A DNA stretch of 64,000 bases from Blasia pusilla (GCA_050084515.1 CM114272.1:22754001-22818000), one strand, 5' to 3'; shown: positions 48,234-61,779, numbered from the stretch's first letter. Program-made: numbers and translations. Notes: generated by a model not told the origin, from the letters alone.

Positions 48234-49896
48234 TTTTAAACATTCGAAGAAATTGAACTTGTTCATTTTCTGCTGCCCACATTTTTCCTCACGTTTTACA
48301 TCACGTAAATTTTGTTATCCCACCGGTGTTTTTCCTACCGTTTTGTAGGACAAGAACAATTAAAACTCGCATTATTTACTTCTGACTGAAAAATTCCGAA
48401 AGCCATAAACTGCCGCGGTTTTGCATTGATTGCGAGACCCGGTACAATCAGCGGGCAGGGGCCTCGGGCAGGTAGTAAAAAACTAATTTTGCAACTAAAT
48501 AACAAAGCCGCTTGTAGATTAGCGTGAATTGCTGGTAGAACAGCAGTCGGAGTCATCGAGTGCGGGTGCACATATCCGTGTTCGAATCCAACGCCAACTT
48601 TTGGCACTCTCCCCTCACTTGCCTGCCCGCGCCTAAGCTGCCCGGTCTCGCATTAAATGTGATACCGCGGCAATCTATGGCCTTCGAAAAATTCACACGA
48701 ACAATACGTAGACCTCGGGGCTATTTGTTAGAATGTATGCGCAACGTTGCGGAAAAAAAGCCTACATTGGCTGTGTGATGTGCTATTTTACTACGATGTT
48801 TTAGAATTTCGAATTAAAAGATTATATATTTTTCAGTTGAAGATTTGTATCTTTGTGGCACGTGGTCAAATAAAATCTGAGGTGGGTTTCGTGGCAGGAT
48901 TACATTGACATACGTGTGGATGGTGGGACCAGTGTTACAACCTGTGTGAAAGAAGTACAGAAGTAAGTAAAAACGGATTAGTCGTCAGTATTAACGAGGA
49001 AAGCGGGAAATGCCCATAGCGGAGCAGACCAAACGGTCAGTGAGGGCGTTGGCTGCCAGATCAGTGAGCGTGGAGACACTTCAAGAGTCAGTCGCATTGG
49101 GTTTCGGACGCGTGGTGCGTGTGGACTTTCCGCGACAACCTAGAAATTGGGCAGGGACCACAAGACACAAGTCCGCGGCTATGTGTGGACTCGTCGTGTT
49201 GCGTCTAGATACAACCAGGGAGTCCGTCGGGGTGGTCCCTACCCGAAGGGGTCCCTTCTTCTTCCCCCTCCTTTTTTAAAAAAATCCTCCGGAGGAAAAA
49301 GAGGTGGTCCCTACCGTAACGGGACCCACCTTCCTCCCCTCTTTTTTTATTATCCAGGCGAGGAAGATCTGGTGAGGTGTTCCCCTAGACGAGTCGGTCA
49401 AACGTTTTGTCAAAACTTGAGGTTCGGTGATAGCGCCGATCCTGCGAGAACTTGAGACATGCGAGTGGACCCTCGAGCCAACCCGCTTGACCGGGGGCGT
49501 GGACGAGTAAGAGGTCCCTTCGCCGTCCAGCATTTCAATGGCCGGTGTGGAGCATGTTCCTCCGCAGAAGTCGTGGGGAACGCTATGAAAGTCTCATGCC
49601 CTTCCGGTATCCATTGCAGGCAGTGAACACGTATTGTTCTTAAAAGCTGATCGGCAATGTTAGCTCTCTCACTACAGCTTTCGTTGTCTCTGTGCGATCT
49701 TATTTCGTATCTCACTTGTGCAGCTTGTTGCAGGATTCTATCGCCGAAAGAAACAGGGCCAAACACTGCAATCGCTCACCAATTCATATGTTCTGATTAC
49801 TCGGAAGTGATTGTCTGTCTGTTTCGGGTCCTTTCTCATCTATAGACATAACACTGTTTTTCGAAGTCTGATCCGGTGGAGATCCGCAAGCGGAAC
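48234..49896. other. no supported gene
   Basis: A tRNA-like patch near 48520-48600 was examined and rejected. The more GC-balanced part from 49000 contains overlapping frames on both strands without recognisable domains; 49260-49350 is C/T-rich with two similar segments (GTCCCT near 49251 and GACCCACC near 49322). Confidence 0.35.
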
Positions 49897-50253
49897 ATGA
49901 TGTCTGTGAGCGAGTTCTTCTGCTGTGATCCGGAGCCCCCGTGGATCGTGGACGCTGCTGCAGATTTAGAGAGTTACACGGATATTCACGAGCTAGATCG
50001 CGAGGACGCGTCGACCTCGCAACCCCCGCTAGGGATGTCGAATGGGGAAAACAACAGGTCGATCACGGACATGGAAGTCGAGTTTCCTGAATCATTCTCC
50101 GAATCTCAATTTCCTAGAGCAAGCCCTCATCTGTTTTTCTTGCGGGACGTCGAACGCGTTAGACCAGCGTCACAAAAACCTTCGGATCGCAGGAATAGGA
50201 TATCAGGTGGAGCTCGCGCGAGCAGGAAGCGGAAGTGGGAGGAAACGCGGTGA
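49897..50253 (+). CDS. hypothetical protein, 118 aa, acidic then basic
   Basis: ATG 49897 begins MMSVSEFFCCDPEPPWIVDA and the frame stays open to TGA at 50251-50253. The first 85 residues are acidic (Asp/Glu/Ser-rich); the end is basic (RKRKWEE). There is no signal peptide, membrane span or domain I recognise. Codon use is balanced and third positions vary, so it looks more coding-like than nearby frames. From about 50080 a second frame (to 50371) also looks protein-like (CFSCGTSNALDQRHK), so an intron or frameshift near 50100-50200 is possible. It may be a captured gene fragment or a small host gene; a Helitron end was not found nearby. Confidence 0.35.
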   Translation: MMSVSEFFCCDPEPPWIVDAAADLESYTDIHELDREDASTSQPPLGMSNGENNRSITDMEVEFPESFSESQFPRASPHLFFLRDVERVRPASQKPSDRRNRISGGARASRKRKWEETR

Positions 50254-53200
50254 AGCACTCTTTTCATGGGTCTACCAAGTTTACTTTCTGCGGGCATTTT
50301 CGGAACTTCCATTTTCAAGGTGGAATCGAGTTGTAGTAGCTTGGGCGAAAGTTTCTCAATTACTGGTCTAGAGGAAAGTTACGCGAGAGATCATCAAGGA
50401 GTGTTGGAATTTAGTGAAGAATGTCCATTCTCGCCCAATGTCCAAGTGCTAGCTACTCCGACATTCGTCTCGACAGCTGCGAATGGATGCCAAGCATGAA
50501 CGCTTTGATACAGCATACCTATTCACAGTGTTTGTGGGTGCCATCACTGGTTTCACATCAATCTTCCGATGAGTAGACGTTACGTTAATGGCCGCTTTTG
50601 TGAACATAACTTCACGACTTGGGCTCAATGCAATGTTCTGTTGATTGGATTCTCTCCAATGCTCTCATTCGCGCCTCAGACGTTGCACGCCAAACTAAAA
50701 GTCTGTAAAGAGCGTTCAGTGAGGGTGACGGTTTTGGAGGACAACGAGAGAAGTAAGAATCGGCCGTTCTTGGTGGCGACTTCACTTCACGACATTCTCG
50801 GGAAGTGGGAGATTTGGGGACATTTGTAATGCCCACGACGTTGAGCTCCGTACGCAATGTGAGCAAGTAAAGCTTGGCAAGCGTGGATGTTGAACCTTTT
50901 GACCGAGTTCCTGCACCCGACTACGGCTAATTCAGGATTGCCAGGGGAACGTGCTATGCGTTCTTTCGTGTTTTGACGGGATGGAACTTCGCAAGAAATC
51001 TTTACTTCCGTCACATTTTAATGTTGAAAAATTAGTTCATGTTCCTAGTCTTTAACCCAAACGATCGCGAGTAGGCGCAAGGGCAAGTTACTGTTTTGCT
51101 CGAGGTTTGTCCAACGTTAGCAGTTGATGTGTTGTATAACCCAAATTTTTTTGGACAGATTGTCCGCCTTGCTCTAGAAGTTGATACGTAGAGAAATATT
51201 GTGGCCTCCCCCATGTTCCAGGTCATGGACGGGTTTTTGTAAACCTTGATTGTGCGGTGATTGAGTCCCAACTCGGAGACTCTCGAATGACCTAGAGGGA
51301 TGTAGATAAACATTTACGAACAGTTGAGAATCGTGGAAATCTCATGTCCACTTTATTCTATTGTGTACAAGGATCTGCTTAAATTTCAGGCCACGGGACC
51401 GTGCCACCGAAAAGGTTGTCCTATAATCTCGAAAGCATTTCGTATGATTTGTTCTGAAACGTTTTCTTCAATAATTTAAGCGTGCCAGTCGGGGATCAAA
51501 TGTTGCATCGACAAAATATCACTCTTATTTTTTGCTTCATGTTGTGGATTTGTTGGCTGTGACGAGCAACCCTTCATCTGCGTCGCTTCTCTCCCGTGTT
51601 TGTTAGTATTTTGAACTTGTGTCCTTGTCAGCCCGTTTTGCGGGAGCGGTCGTGCAGTGCGAGATTACAACTCTTCGCCACTCTGTGACCTCAGGTCCCT
51701 CTCGGACTTGCGCCTTGGCATGTGCTTGCGGATCATGCAGGAAGTGTGTGTGCAGCAGGAGAAGATGCGGACGTTGGACTAGGGACCTAAGCGACTATGG
51801 CACGGTTCTGAACTTCCGTGAAAGCATACCCTCTCACCCGAATAACCGTAGCTAGACCCTCATAATTCTACGGCATGTGCGCATGAGTCTCGTGTCGAAC
51901 GAGATTGTTGCGGTTTCAGGCGTGACTTCGCAGGGCAGAACCGCGAGACTTCTCTCTGCGCGTGTGTGACCTGCCCATCCGTGTTCCGTGCATCTAGATG
52001 GGCGGCGGGTTTGTGCCCCTTGGCAAAGTACGCTACTATCCTTCATATCTGAATCCGGAGGGAAGTTCACGGAACGCGGCTTTGCTCAAGATGTCTGCAA
52101 TGGTAACTTTGTCAGCTGTCGTGCCACGTAATCCGTGTTTTCATTATTCATTGGCTGTCTGTGCACCACGTGGATTTTTCACATGCTAACAGAGATTGAC
52201 AGGGAAGGAACAAGAACGTCGCTACCTGTTTCGATCTGCTTAAAACGGGATTGGATACCACGAATCGGACGTCACAGAGATGGGCAAATAAATTTTGAAA
52301 TAAAAAAATAAGAAGAAAAAATTAAAATACAGAAATTCACGGGTTTTTTGGGGACGACGGACAAGAGACTAAAACGTTCTACAACACAATTTCAGTGGAA
52401 CTGATTTTATCAATAAATATCAAAACATTAATTTATCGCGTGAGCACCTCCAAAGCTAATTAGGATTGCTCCATTACCATAGAGATCCAATTTCCAGATT
52501 ATTAAACTGCCAAAAAATAAACCATTTTTCCCAAATGAGATGCGCATATTTAAAAGAAAACATTGAAATGTGCCCATGCTCCCATGTATGCCATAACCAT
52601 ATAGGATAAGAGAGGCACTAGCATCATTGGTTTATCTTGCATAGTCATACAAGCAATTACTTGAACAACATTGTAGTACATAAGTAACTTCTCACTAACA
52701 AGACCGACCATGAATATGTGCATAAAATGTGTTTACCACAAACCACAACCTTTTTGTGGCAATGTGGGCAGGTTTGCCATTTGAAACTTTTGTAAAAAGA
52801 TGGTCTTTGTTTGTAAATTGTATTTCATCGTGACTTTGTTTAGCAAGCGGTAAGTTCTTTAACAAACAGGTTGTGATTGTGAGAGTCAAGCTGATCTCGG
52901 ACGGCCTCAATGTTAGAAAGTGCAATTTCATAAAGGTAAAGTGGGAATTTTTTTGCTGAACATGTTGTCGGGCATATTTGGGAGGGTTACTTCATGTAGA
53001 CTATGCCATCTCATTCTTCATATGCATCTTGGTATCGATAGTATGTCTACCCTGGATGCATACGCATGTGAGTTCACTTGATAGACCATCTGCAAAAGAA
53101 CAAAATAGGAATGCCATAAGCAAACCAGATTGGAAGTGCATAGGAGTTGTAGGAACATTCAAGCTATATAGATTAAGGTCCATACACATTTGAGGTTGTA

Positions 53201-54705
53201 AAATGAATTCCGAGAAGTGGAGGTGGCATATGAATATTCCATTTGTGAATGACATCAACAAAAAAAGTTTAAATACAGAAATAACGGGAGAGAAATGATT
53301 CCAACTCAGCGTGTTGACATGGCCAACAAACACGTTGACAATGAAGTTGAAAAAGAGTCCGATCTATATGAAGTTATCGCTTAAGTTATCGTGGGAATCC
53401 TGAAAAATATTGTTCAAGAAAGCACCATCCTCCATATACTTATAGAATAGTTCACGTACCATATATTTTACATGGCATGGCTAGTGCAAAAATACATAGA
53501 AGTAACCTAAAAGTATGAAATGTTATATGAATGGAACACTAAAATGTCTAGAGTTTGTGTGAAAATGTATGGGCTATAAGATGTTTGTTGATCAATCTAT
53601 AAGAAAATTAGTTCTCGCACCCATTGCAAAAGAGCTTGCTACTCAAGGAAAAATTATAGATAAAAATAAATACGAAATTCAATAAGAAAAAATTATGTGC
53701 GTACAAAGTGAAGGAACAAAGTACAAGGCTGCAACTATAACTTCTATTGAGTGCATTTTTTCTTGTTTGGAGATTCGGGTTAAAAAATACTACAATACTT
53801 GATTTCTTTCTTTGTGTTGTTGTTCAGTAAGTCATGGCTTAGTGGATATGGTGTAATGGATTGAGAAATCATGGGAAACTCAGCCAATTCACCATCTTCC
53901 TTTGCTGCTTGCCTACATACGAGCAATTGATGTGCCATTGGCTTTGATAATGAAAGAAGCATTTCTACAAGAAGCAACATAACAAGACGCAACTCCTAGA
54001 ATTGATCTGGCTCAATGTCTCCTTTGTGTTTTCTATAATGGGTAGTACTATAGTAGCCTAGGACCTAGTAAGTTTTTTTCATCAAATTGAATGTTTTTCT
54101 AGACCATAACTTCTTTTTGTAATCTTGCAAGAAATTGCATGGACGTGTGAGAAGCACGTAAATCATTGAGAGAACACACACTCAAGTGGACTTAATATGA
54201 AGGAATATAATTCAATAGAGAGATATATTGGTTGGTAGTGGCTGTTTTCGTAGTTCCCTAAAGTTTGCAGCCTATGCTTTATGTTGATCGATCAAGCGAC
54301 TCATCTGGAGATTTTCCACATTAGGGCCCTAGTGGCTGTTATCCAGACCAAGACTATTGGGATATTTCAACTATGCTTATGTTGGTGGGACATATAATAG
54401 CTAGTATATGTAGAAATGACGCATGAATAGTAGAACAAACGTGAAAAGGGGAAAGCTAAAATGATTGAGTTGCGAGCGGATTTATAATTGAGGCATGCGT
54501 ATGCCTTTGAGTTTTTGTTTTCGTTGTTGAACACTATCGTATCTTGTTGCATTGTTGCAAGATCTGTTGGCATACTGCTACAACCTTCCCTTGACTGTAA
54601 GATTGATGACCTTCTTACGCGACCCCTTAGTGTGCTCTCATATGGAAGGCGAGAGATTGCCAAGAATTCTTAGTTGCAACTGTGATTTAGCTCTAGACAT
54701 CATCA
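50254..54705. other. no firmly supported gene
   Basis: 50254-52250 has balanced composition with short frames lacking domains. From 52280 it is AT-rich; minus-strand frames at 53001-53333 and 52695-52931 look faintly protein-like but unrecognisable. Confidence 0.3.
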
Positions 54706-54876
54706 TCTATATTATTATTGGAGAGTGCCTTCTAAATTTGCAAACACTTCTTTGGTTGACATGTGGCAACTAGGTAGCAAGATAATGTTTCTCCCTCTAC
54801 GCGCAGCAAGAAAAAGATTTTTTGTGTAACATGATTATTCCCTTCACTCTTGTGCATGGCACGGGATGCCCACTAG
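54706..54876 (+). mobile_element. mini-Helitron, family 2 copy b
   Basis: Starts TCTATATTATTATTGGAGAG after A (54705) and ends with hairpin-like CTTGTGCATGGCACGGG (54849-54865), then ATGCCCACTAG, followed by T. It is 171 bp, non-coding, and aligns with 31439-31613. It lies just beyond the C-terminal end of the Rep/helicase relic that begins at 54940, probably inserted into or beside it. Confidence 0.85.
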
Positions 54877-54939
54877 TATATAGTAACTGAGGGGCAAAAA
54901 TACACTTAACAACAAGCAAATCTTTGTCAGAAACTCTTA

Positions 54940-57900
54940 AGCCCTAACTCTTATGGGCTGTCATTGCAAATCCAAGTGCAAGAAGAAAGGTCCTCTTTGA
55001 GTATTTTTTACCTGAATTTTACATGAATTTTATCAAAGTTGATTGTGCAATTGTAATGAAATTTCCCTTATAGTTCAATTTCACAAAAATTGTATGAGTC
55101 TCATTCAACGATGATATACCTATTACAATTTATCTGAAATTATAGTAGGTATATCATCTTTAAATGAGACACATATAATAGTGGTAGAGGAACAGTTGCC
55201 TGCTTGTCTTATGATATGTATGTTGGACCTTAAGAATAATCTACATTTGATTGGTATATACTTTAATTAATGGAAATAAGGATAAAAAACCATTCATTGA
55301 TATCTACGTGTGAAGGGGTATCGGTAAAAATATGGATAGGCATAAGATCTGATTCACCATAAAATCGCTTGAGTTTAAGGATGTTGAATTCTTGCACGTG
55401 AGACCTATGTGTGCAAATCATCTGTGTGTTCTCTATTATAGAGTCTATAGCCTCATTTTCATGTAGCAAGCAATGCAATCCTAAAAGTATCGTGTATTGT
55501 TGGAGTTTGAAGCTCATACATTTTTGCATTGGCATAGAATGGTGAGGATGCAATGTGACAAACATGGTAGATTGGGTCAACTAGGTGATGAAACCTATGC
55601 ATAAATTGATAAAGGTCACCTATGAGGACCAACAACTTGTTGAAGAAAGGGTTTAGATCTACAAATAGACAAATTTTATTCAATCTCAAAGTAATTATTT
55701 GAAGGAGATGGGGAGTAACCATTGAGAATTTTTCCTTCAAAAATTATATTGGCAGTAGCAAGGTGTAGATATTGATCAGTCGCAATCTGCATATGTGGTA
55801 AATCTCCCTTAGTCAGAATTCCAAATGCAGAATGGACAGTTGTAGCATCACTATGTGATCGGACAACAATAACACTAGTAGTTGATGTAAATTACAAGGG
55901 GATTGAGTTGGAAGTCCAATATCTATGCGTAAAAGATATGAAATATGTCTTTCCAAAACGAGACGTTCCTGTGAGTACCAATAGCTTACTAGTTTTATCC
56001 TTAAGTGAATTGAACAATATTCTTTGCTGAGGATTACGGTTGTCTAGGGAATATGCGGTATGGGAGGTACTGGATCTAATACATAATGAGTTGATATGGA
56101 TGAAACTCTATAAGAGATATGGAAAGTTTGAGATGAGGCTCGATGATAGTCATTACCTTTGTTACAACTTCACTTGCATGCACATGATGCCATATTATGA
56201 AGTGCATGCTTTTTTATTTCATCTACAAAGGAAGAAGAATATGTAAAGTATCCTCTATAAAAAAATTCATGAAAGTAGGTTCACTTGGGACATGGTGAAC
56301 TAAGGATTTTTGCTTCATTCCTAAATTTTATTTTAGTCAATAAGCAATTGTAGAAAAATTCATTCCATTGACGGAATGAATGATATTATGTGAATATACG
56401 AAGGTGATCAATTCTGTAAACATAATTTCCAAAAAAATAAACACCAATCAACCTTGTGGCATTCTTGCACTTTATTTTCAGAAATTCATATCCGTGCTAA
56501 AACTCTGTGTATTTCAAATTGGATAGAGAGCACGAGCGACTCGAGTAAAGTATAGTAAGATGGAAACATAGTATGGTTGAGCTTCTCTACAACAATATTC
56601 TTCTATGTGGCAAGTTGGAATCAATGCATTCTTTGGATGGAAACCCAAGTTGACAGTAAAGAGGACGGTCCTTTGTTCTTTGAGCAAGATACATACCTTT
56701 CTTACATGAATGAAGTTTATAAGTCATCACATATTGTCGTAGGGTATCGCCAAGTGCACCCATTTTTTGACTTGATAAGTTATATGAGTGAGATTGAGGC
56801 ATGTAATAAAAAATTTACAATGTAATTGGCTCAATGTCATCAGGATGGACCCATAGGATCCTATGAAAAGGGAGGCTACGACATCCTTGTAGCTAATACC
56901 TAAGTAGATAATTGACCACACAACCTAGAAGTTGCAATCCATTGAATATGTACTCGGCTAGGAAATTTTTGAGCCTTACATGGTAAAAGGATGCATACTC
57001 AACTGGGCACTCTCTCCAAGTAAACTTCAAATTTAGTTTTCGAGCAATATTATTGATGTCACCAACCTCAAAACATATTGTCTTAGATACCTCATCCGAA
57101 GCTAATGTGAGGAAGAAGTTGGCATCCCCCATTTCTTGACCATCTCCTTTAAGTCCTTGAGGTGCTTTCTATGCAATGCACATCTTCTTAGGATCTGTGC
57201 GCCAATGGTGTACTTAGACAATTTACTGTAGAGCTCTTCTTCTCTTAGATGTGGATGACTTCTTTTAAGGTTTTGAAGTTCTCGATTTAAGATATATATA
57301 TATATATATGTTTATGTTGAAAAACCTAGGGCAATAGATTTTTGTAGTTGATGCATGATTAGCATATAGTATTTGTATATGGTGAAAATAGTAAATAGTT
57401 TTTTTGTTTGAACTCTTGTATAGTCTACCATAGAAATGCTTCCCGAGAAGAATCCCCTAAGGTAGGGAACAAAAAAGGAAATATGCCAATAATTAGTTTA
57501 CTATCCGCACAAATACCATTCATATCACTCCTGAAACTCTCTCTGAGTCGTCCTTGTTCCACAATGAAAATATTGTTATGTTTAAAAATATCAAACGATT
57601 GTCTTTTCTTTACAGGGAGCAAGTATTGCAAATTGTGGAGAAAATTCATATCTATGGTATAAGGGTCAAAAGTCATGTTATCCGTAACATTGCCCTTTTA
57701 CTGACTTGTCTTGAGAATGGTCTCCACAGAACTTGAAGGAGATATAATAAGGCCACAACTTGGTGTTGCTAATTCCGTGAGAGCGAAATACTATGCATAA
57801 AGCTGATTGACTTGAAGGTTAACAAGAAGTACATTTTTCTCTTGATTGTAAGAAAAATGTAATCGAGAGATTTGAGATCTTGGATGTTCCATCCTACCAG

Positions 57901-58085
57901 TGGACTATCTATAAGTAAGTTAACCTGAAAAAACCCATTGTGAAACTCACTGTAGTTTGCTTCTATTCCCATTTGGGAGTCCACGATCGACAAGAGTTGC
58001 AAAGAAAGCGGGTTAACTACAAGGAGATCTTGTATGTATGCATGAGTTATGTAAGTATTATGCTCGATGTGTGGCCCACACATTG
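54940..58085 (-). pseudogene. third Helitron Rep/Pif1-like helicase relic, different clade
   Basis: Reading the minus strand, fragments lie in the expected order across several frames. 58083-57769 and 57676-57425 are the Rep N-terminal region (NPLSLQLLSIVD, then IIGIFPFLFPTLGD). 57132-56893 is the Rep core (FFLTLASDEV, KLNLKFTWRECPVEYASF). Near 56850-56885 the expected paired-histidine HUH motif reads SLPFHRILW, with one His missing. Near 56600-56700 comes the Cys/His block (CQLGFPSK). Then Walker A (LTGTSRFGKT, about 55945-55985), VHSAFGI, a motif II remnant (EKFSMV), motif III (LIGDLYQ), and motif VI (FAMTAHKS, then a stop) near 54941-54973. Side motifs differ from the copies at 2.6 and 43 kb, so this is a separate Helitron lineage. 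Stops throughout; termini not located. Confidence 0.8.
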
Positions 58086-58101
58086 AGCATAATACTTACA
58101 T
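58049..58101. repeat. inverted repeat, 26-bp arms with one mismatch, 1-base loop
   Basis: Left arm ATGTAAGTATTATGCTCGAT continuing GTGTGG; right arm complementary except one C/T change. A partial third copy (GGCCCATGCATTGAGCATAA) follows at 58110-58130. It begins inside the 5' end of the helicase relic at 54940-58085. Confidence 0.9.
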
Positions 58102-61100
58102 CCCACAAGTGGCCCATGCATTGAGCATAATAATAAAGTGCTCAAACAATCTCGCAATAATCACAACATTCCATCACGTTTATGAATATTTTTGCATTGG
58201 CACTTCCATGCACTTTAGAGGCCATCTATTTCAGGCCATGCCCTACATTATTGGCTAGCCTTATGGCTCGGCTTCTAGATCTGAATGTGTTGAGGGAAGT
58301 CATGTTTCCTACAAGATCTCAAATGCTCCCCGCTCAAGAGTTGAGAATATGGACTTTTGATAGCTCTTAGCTTGCGCCCCATCGCTAAGATTAACCCAAG
58401 GATGAAGGTCAGAAATAACTCTTAAGATGTTTAGATTGCGGATGAAATTTATGTATGCTAATGCATAAACTTGAAAGTTAACCTCTTTGTACTAGAGTTT
58501 TGAAAATAATGGTTATGTATAATGTGTTCAAGAGCTCCTAAAAATGATCCTTTCATACATCGCTAGATATATGCATGGAGGAGCAAAGGTTAACTGAATG
58601 TTTTCACAATTGTCTACAACTTTGATCATTTTTTGCAGCAGAGCATCTGGTGCCCAAAATAACCTTAGAGAATTCCAATTTGTCTCTAGTAAGTCTAAGT
58701 CATATGCTAAGGTGGCATTAGAAAAACTACACGCTGAAAAAATTGGCGCTTAGGTTATTATCTATTAATGTTTTGAACAATAAATATGGAATACTCTCCA
58801 ATAGTATAAGACAACCTTGGTTGGGAAATGCATGGAAATGATTTGGCAAGGAGCTTGAGGTTAATTTTTGCACACTACTTTGATATACCGTGATAGTTAT
58901 ACATGTATCACTTGAACCGAAAAAAAGGAGTCCACCAAATTACCCATTTTTTAAGGATGATATGGAGCTGGCTGACAATTTAGTGTATGTAAAGAAGCTT
59001 GGGCACCATATCTAACTAAGTAGAACCAGTATGCGGCCCCTTTTTTGGTTTCTGAGTTTTATAACGGAGGAGTTCGCAAACACTAATAGTCGGGAGTAAC
59101 ACAACACGAATCGGAAGCAGTAGGGATAGGGAGTAATGCACAGCAAGATCTTGAGAAATACGGTGCTAGAGAACACAAATCAAATCGTGTTCTCTAGCAC
59201 CGTATTACTAGGAGGCTAGGAATAACGCCGTGATACTATTCTGTATCTTATTAATGGGAGAATTAATACTAGCATAGATACTAACATCAGATGGTTAAAA
59301 AATCATATCCTAGGGTCTAGAAGCGTGCAAAATAACTTGCATTTTGCAAGCTCTGTACTTGGAATCGACTTCTTGTAGGGGTCGTAAAAAAGGTTGTCAA
59401 TTGTATTGCATGCACATACATTTTATATTGTAAAAATTTGTTAAAATATAAAATGTAAGAGCTTTCATTATAATATTCCAATTTCCAATATAATCTTCCA
59501 TGTTGAACATGGAATAGAGAACTTTAGACAATAATCTAGTACATGGTAGTGTAATTCTTATGGAAGAGTATTGAAATTATCAATAAAATCAGAATGAATA
59601 GGAACTTGCTCACACATGGATATAAATGTGCCTTGTGCTACACCATGGATGTAATGGAAAGCACAATAGTTGCAAATCTTGCTAAAGAAACAAAGAACTG
59701 AAGCCGGTTATAGTTGTTCATTGAGTCTCATGCAAAACATCTACAAAATAGATGACACAATGATGGCAAACGGAAAAAAAAATCACATACTTTTGAAGTC
59801 TTACAAAAAACTACACTACAATAGAGTTTGTTGGCTGCAACATTTTAGGTGTATAGAAGCCGTCCTCGGAATAAGCCCTTTCGCCTTTGATAGTCTCTAG
59901 TGTTGATTCAAAGCTGGCAAGAAGACCCTCAAGACATACATGAGCAACAAGACAGGATGAAAATACACTAAGGCGCATGTATGGACTCAGTGGTGCACAA
60001 TTATATTTGCAGTTTCCTTAGAAGATGAGAGGAGGAAAATAATCAAGAAGACAACAATACACAAATGTAGTTGGTATGTATTAATTCACATGTGCTTTGA
60101 TTTTAGTTACTGGCCCTTGAGACAAGTAATTTGAGTCATCAACTAAAATGGATAAAAATTAATAGAAAAATTGAGAGCACAAAAATTACGAGTACAATCT
60201 AATGCTTGAAGAAATTAATTTAGCAACTACATCCATGTAGAGTAGCAAATCCTGACATAGAGAATTGAGCTCAATAATATCCCAAATATTAGGAGTAGCA
60301 TCTGCAATTGGAAAACATCCAATTGCATCAATACATGCACAAGCATCCAACCTTAGATTAGTTTTTGTGAAATTCAGCTGGCTGATTTATGTTGCCTATA
60401 TCAAGGAATAAAAAATAGTGACTATGCTATAAAAATGTCTTATGATTGAGCAACATTTAGAAATATCAGGTGAGGCTCCAACATCACCCTTTTGCCATCT
60501 TGGAGAGGAGTATAGTTCGCCCTACAATGCATAGACAATGTGCATGGCCATGGCAATGGCAAGGTGACCATGTGGCAATGGCAATTTGGTGGCGACGTGC
60601 TATCTATTCGACAACGCCTATCTAATGGATACCCAACTCGATGGGTCAATTTACAAGAGTACCAAGAGTTACTATATGTAGAGTAGGGTGAGTCACGGAA
60701 GCTCCATATCGTAAAAAATTGCAGGTTTTGCTTGAAATAGATAGCATGGTAGTATGAGATTCTAGGAGTAGCCCAAACTCCAATGCATTAGGCTGCAGGA
60801 TTTGATAATGGCGTTTCGAATGTGCAACGATACTCTTGAATTGCTATCGTTCAAACAAACTATTGTGCAAAAAGATACCTAACAACCTCTTATCTGACTC
60901 TCAATTAAACCTAAATGAAATGCTTATGCGAATCACTCTCTCTTCCTTCCCAACATACAGATAGTCAACAAAGCAGTTGGTACACGTGGAAATGAAAGCG
61001 TAGTAGCTCTTGCTCAAAGCTCTTTGTCCGGCCCCCTACTTCTAATAAGATGTGACCTACACTAATTCAATCTCATCTCATCTCATCTCTACATGTAATT

Positions 61101-61434
61101 GTGGAGATTCTATGACGAAAAATTTAGAGGCGAAGGCAAAGTAGGTTGTGAAAATAGACTTTAAAAGTGACACTATAACCCATACGTGCACTACATGGAA
61201 GACATACTACGACGGGTAAATTTTGATAATGAAGAAACATATAGCGGTGCACACCAAATAGAATTCACCTCTATATAATGCAACTGCACATAAGCCAACA
61301 TTGCAAAATAGAGATGAAGACGTAGGGATCCCACAAGAAAATGTCAAAGCAAGAGAGAATCAATCACACGCAAACTAGACATGTAGAAGAGGAGTGACTA
61401 TGTACAAGGCCTTCTTACTAAAGTATTATGCATG
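58102..61434. other. no supported gene
   Basis: AT-rich sequence with only small unrelated frames. It could hold the 5' part of the third Helitron, but no terminus is recognisable. Confidence 0.35.
59157..59206. repeat. perfect inverted repeat, 20-bp arms, 10-base loop
   Basis: AATACGGTGCTAGAGAACAC, loop AAATCAAATC, then the exact reverse complement. Confidence 0.9.
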
Positions 61435-61779
61435 CTATAGTAGGATATCACTCCCAACGAAGAAAGATAAGGGTATGCCGTTTGGCATGTCTTTGGTCGG
61501 GAAATCTATGGAGCATTTGACAACAAAGATGCCTACTCCAAAGACATAGCCATTACTTTTTCTTTCCCATTCTAGCTTGTTTAAACTGGTCTTGTTGACA
61601 GGACGCCACCAAGAACTTATCTTCATGGCAATGGCACAAAAATTCAAAGCAAAAAAAAACTTAATCTTCCCATCTAGGTTGAGCATATTAAAGCAAAGAC
61701 AAAAGATAGCCGTAGACGAGTCGTTGAGAATACCTGCACATAAAGAATGTCCAAAAAAAGAAGTGGGGATGGCACTTCA
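61435..61779 (-). pseudogene. unrecognised protein fragment
   Basis: An open minus-strand frame of over 100 codons ends in TAG at 61435-61437. The segment reads FFFALNFCAIAMKISSWWRP, then SNGYVFGVGIFVVKC and PNGIPLSFF. It is rich in Trp, Phe and Cys with no low complexity, which suggests a real protein ancestry. No family recognised. It is on the same strand as the helicase relic 3.4 kb away, so it could be accessory Helitron cargo. No ATG with convincing context was seen before MLNLDGK. Confidence 0.3.

Noticed and set aside
48515-48605. tRNA-like sequence (GGTAGAAC D-loop-like and GTTCGAATCC-like T-loop)
   Set aside because: No 5-bp anticodon stem can be formed between the arms, the T stem does not pair, and the acceptor ends have mismatches.
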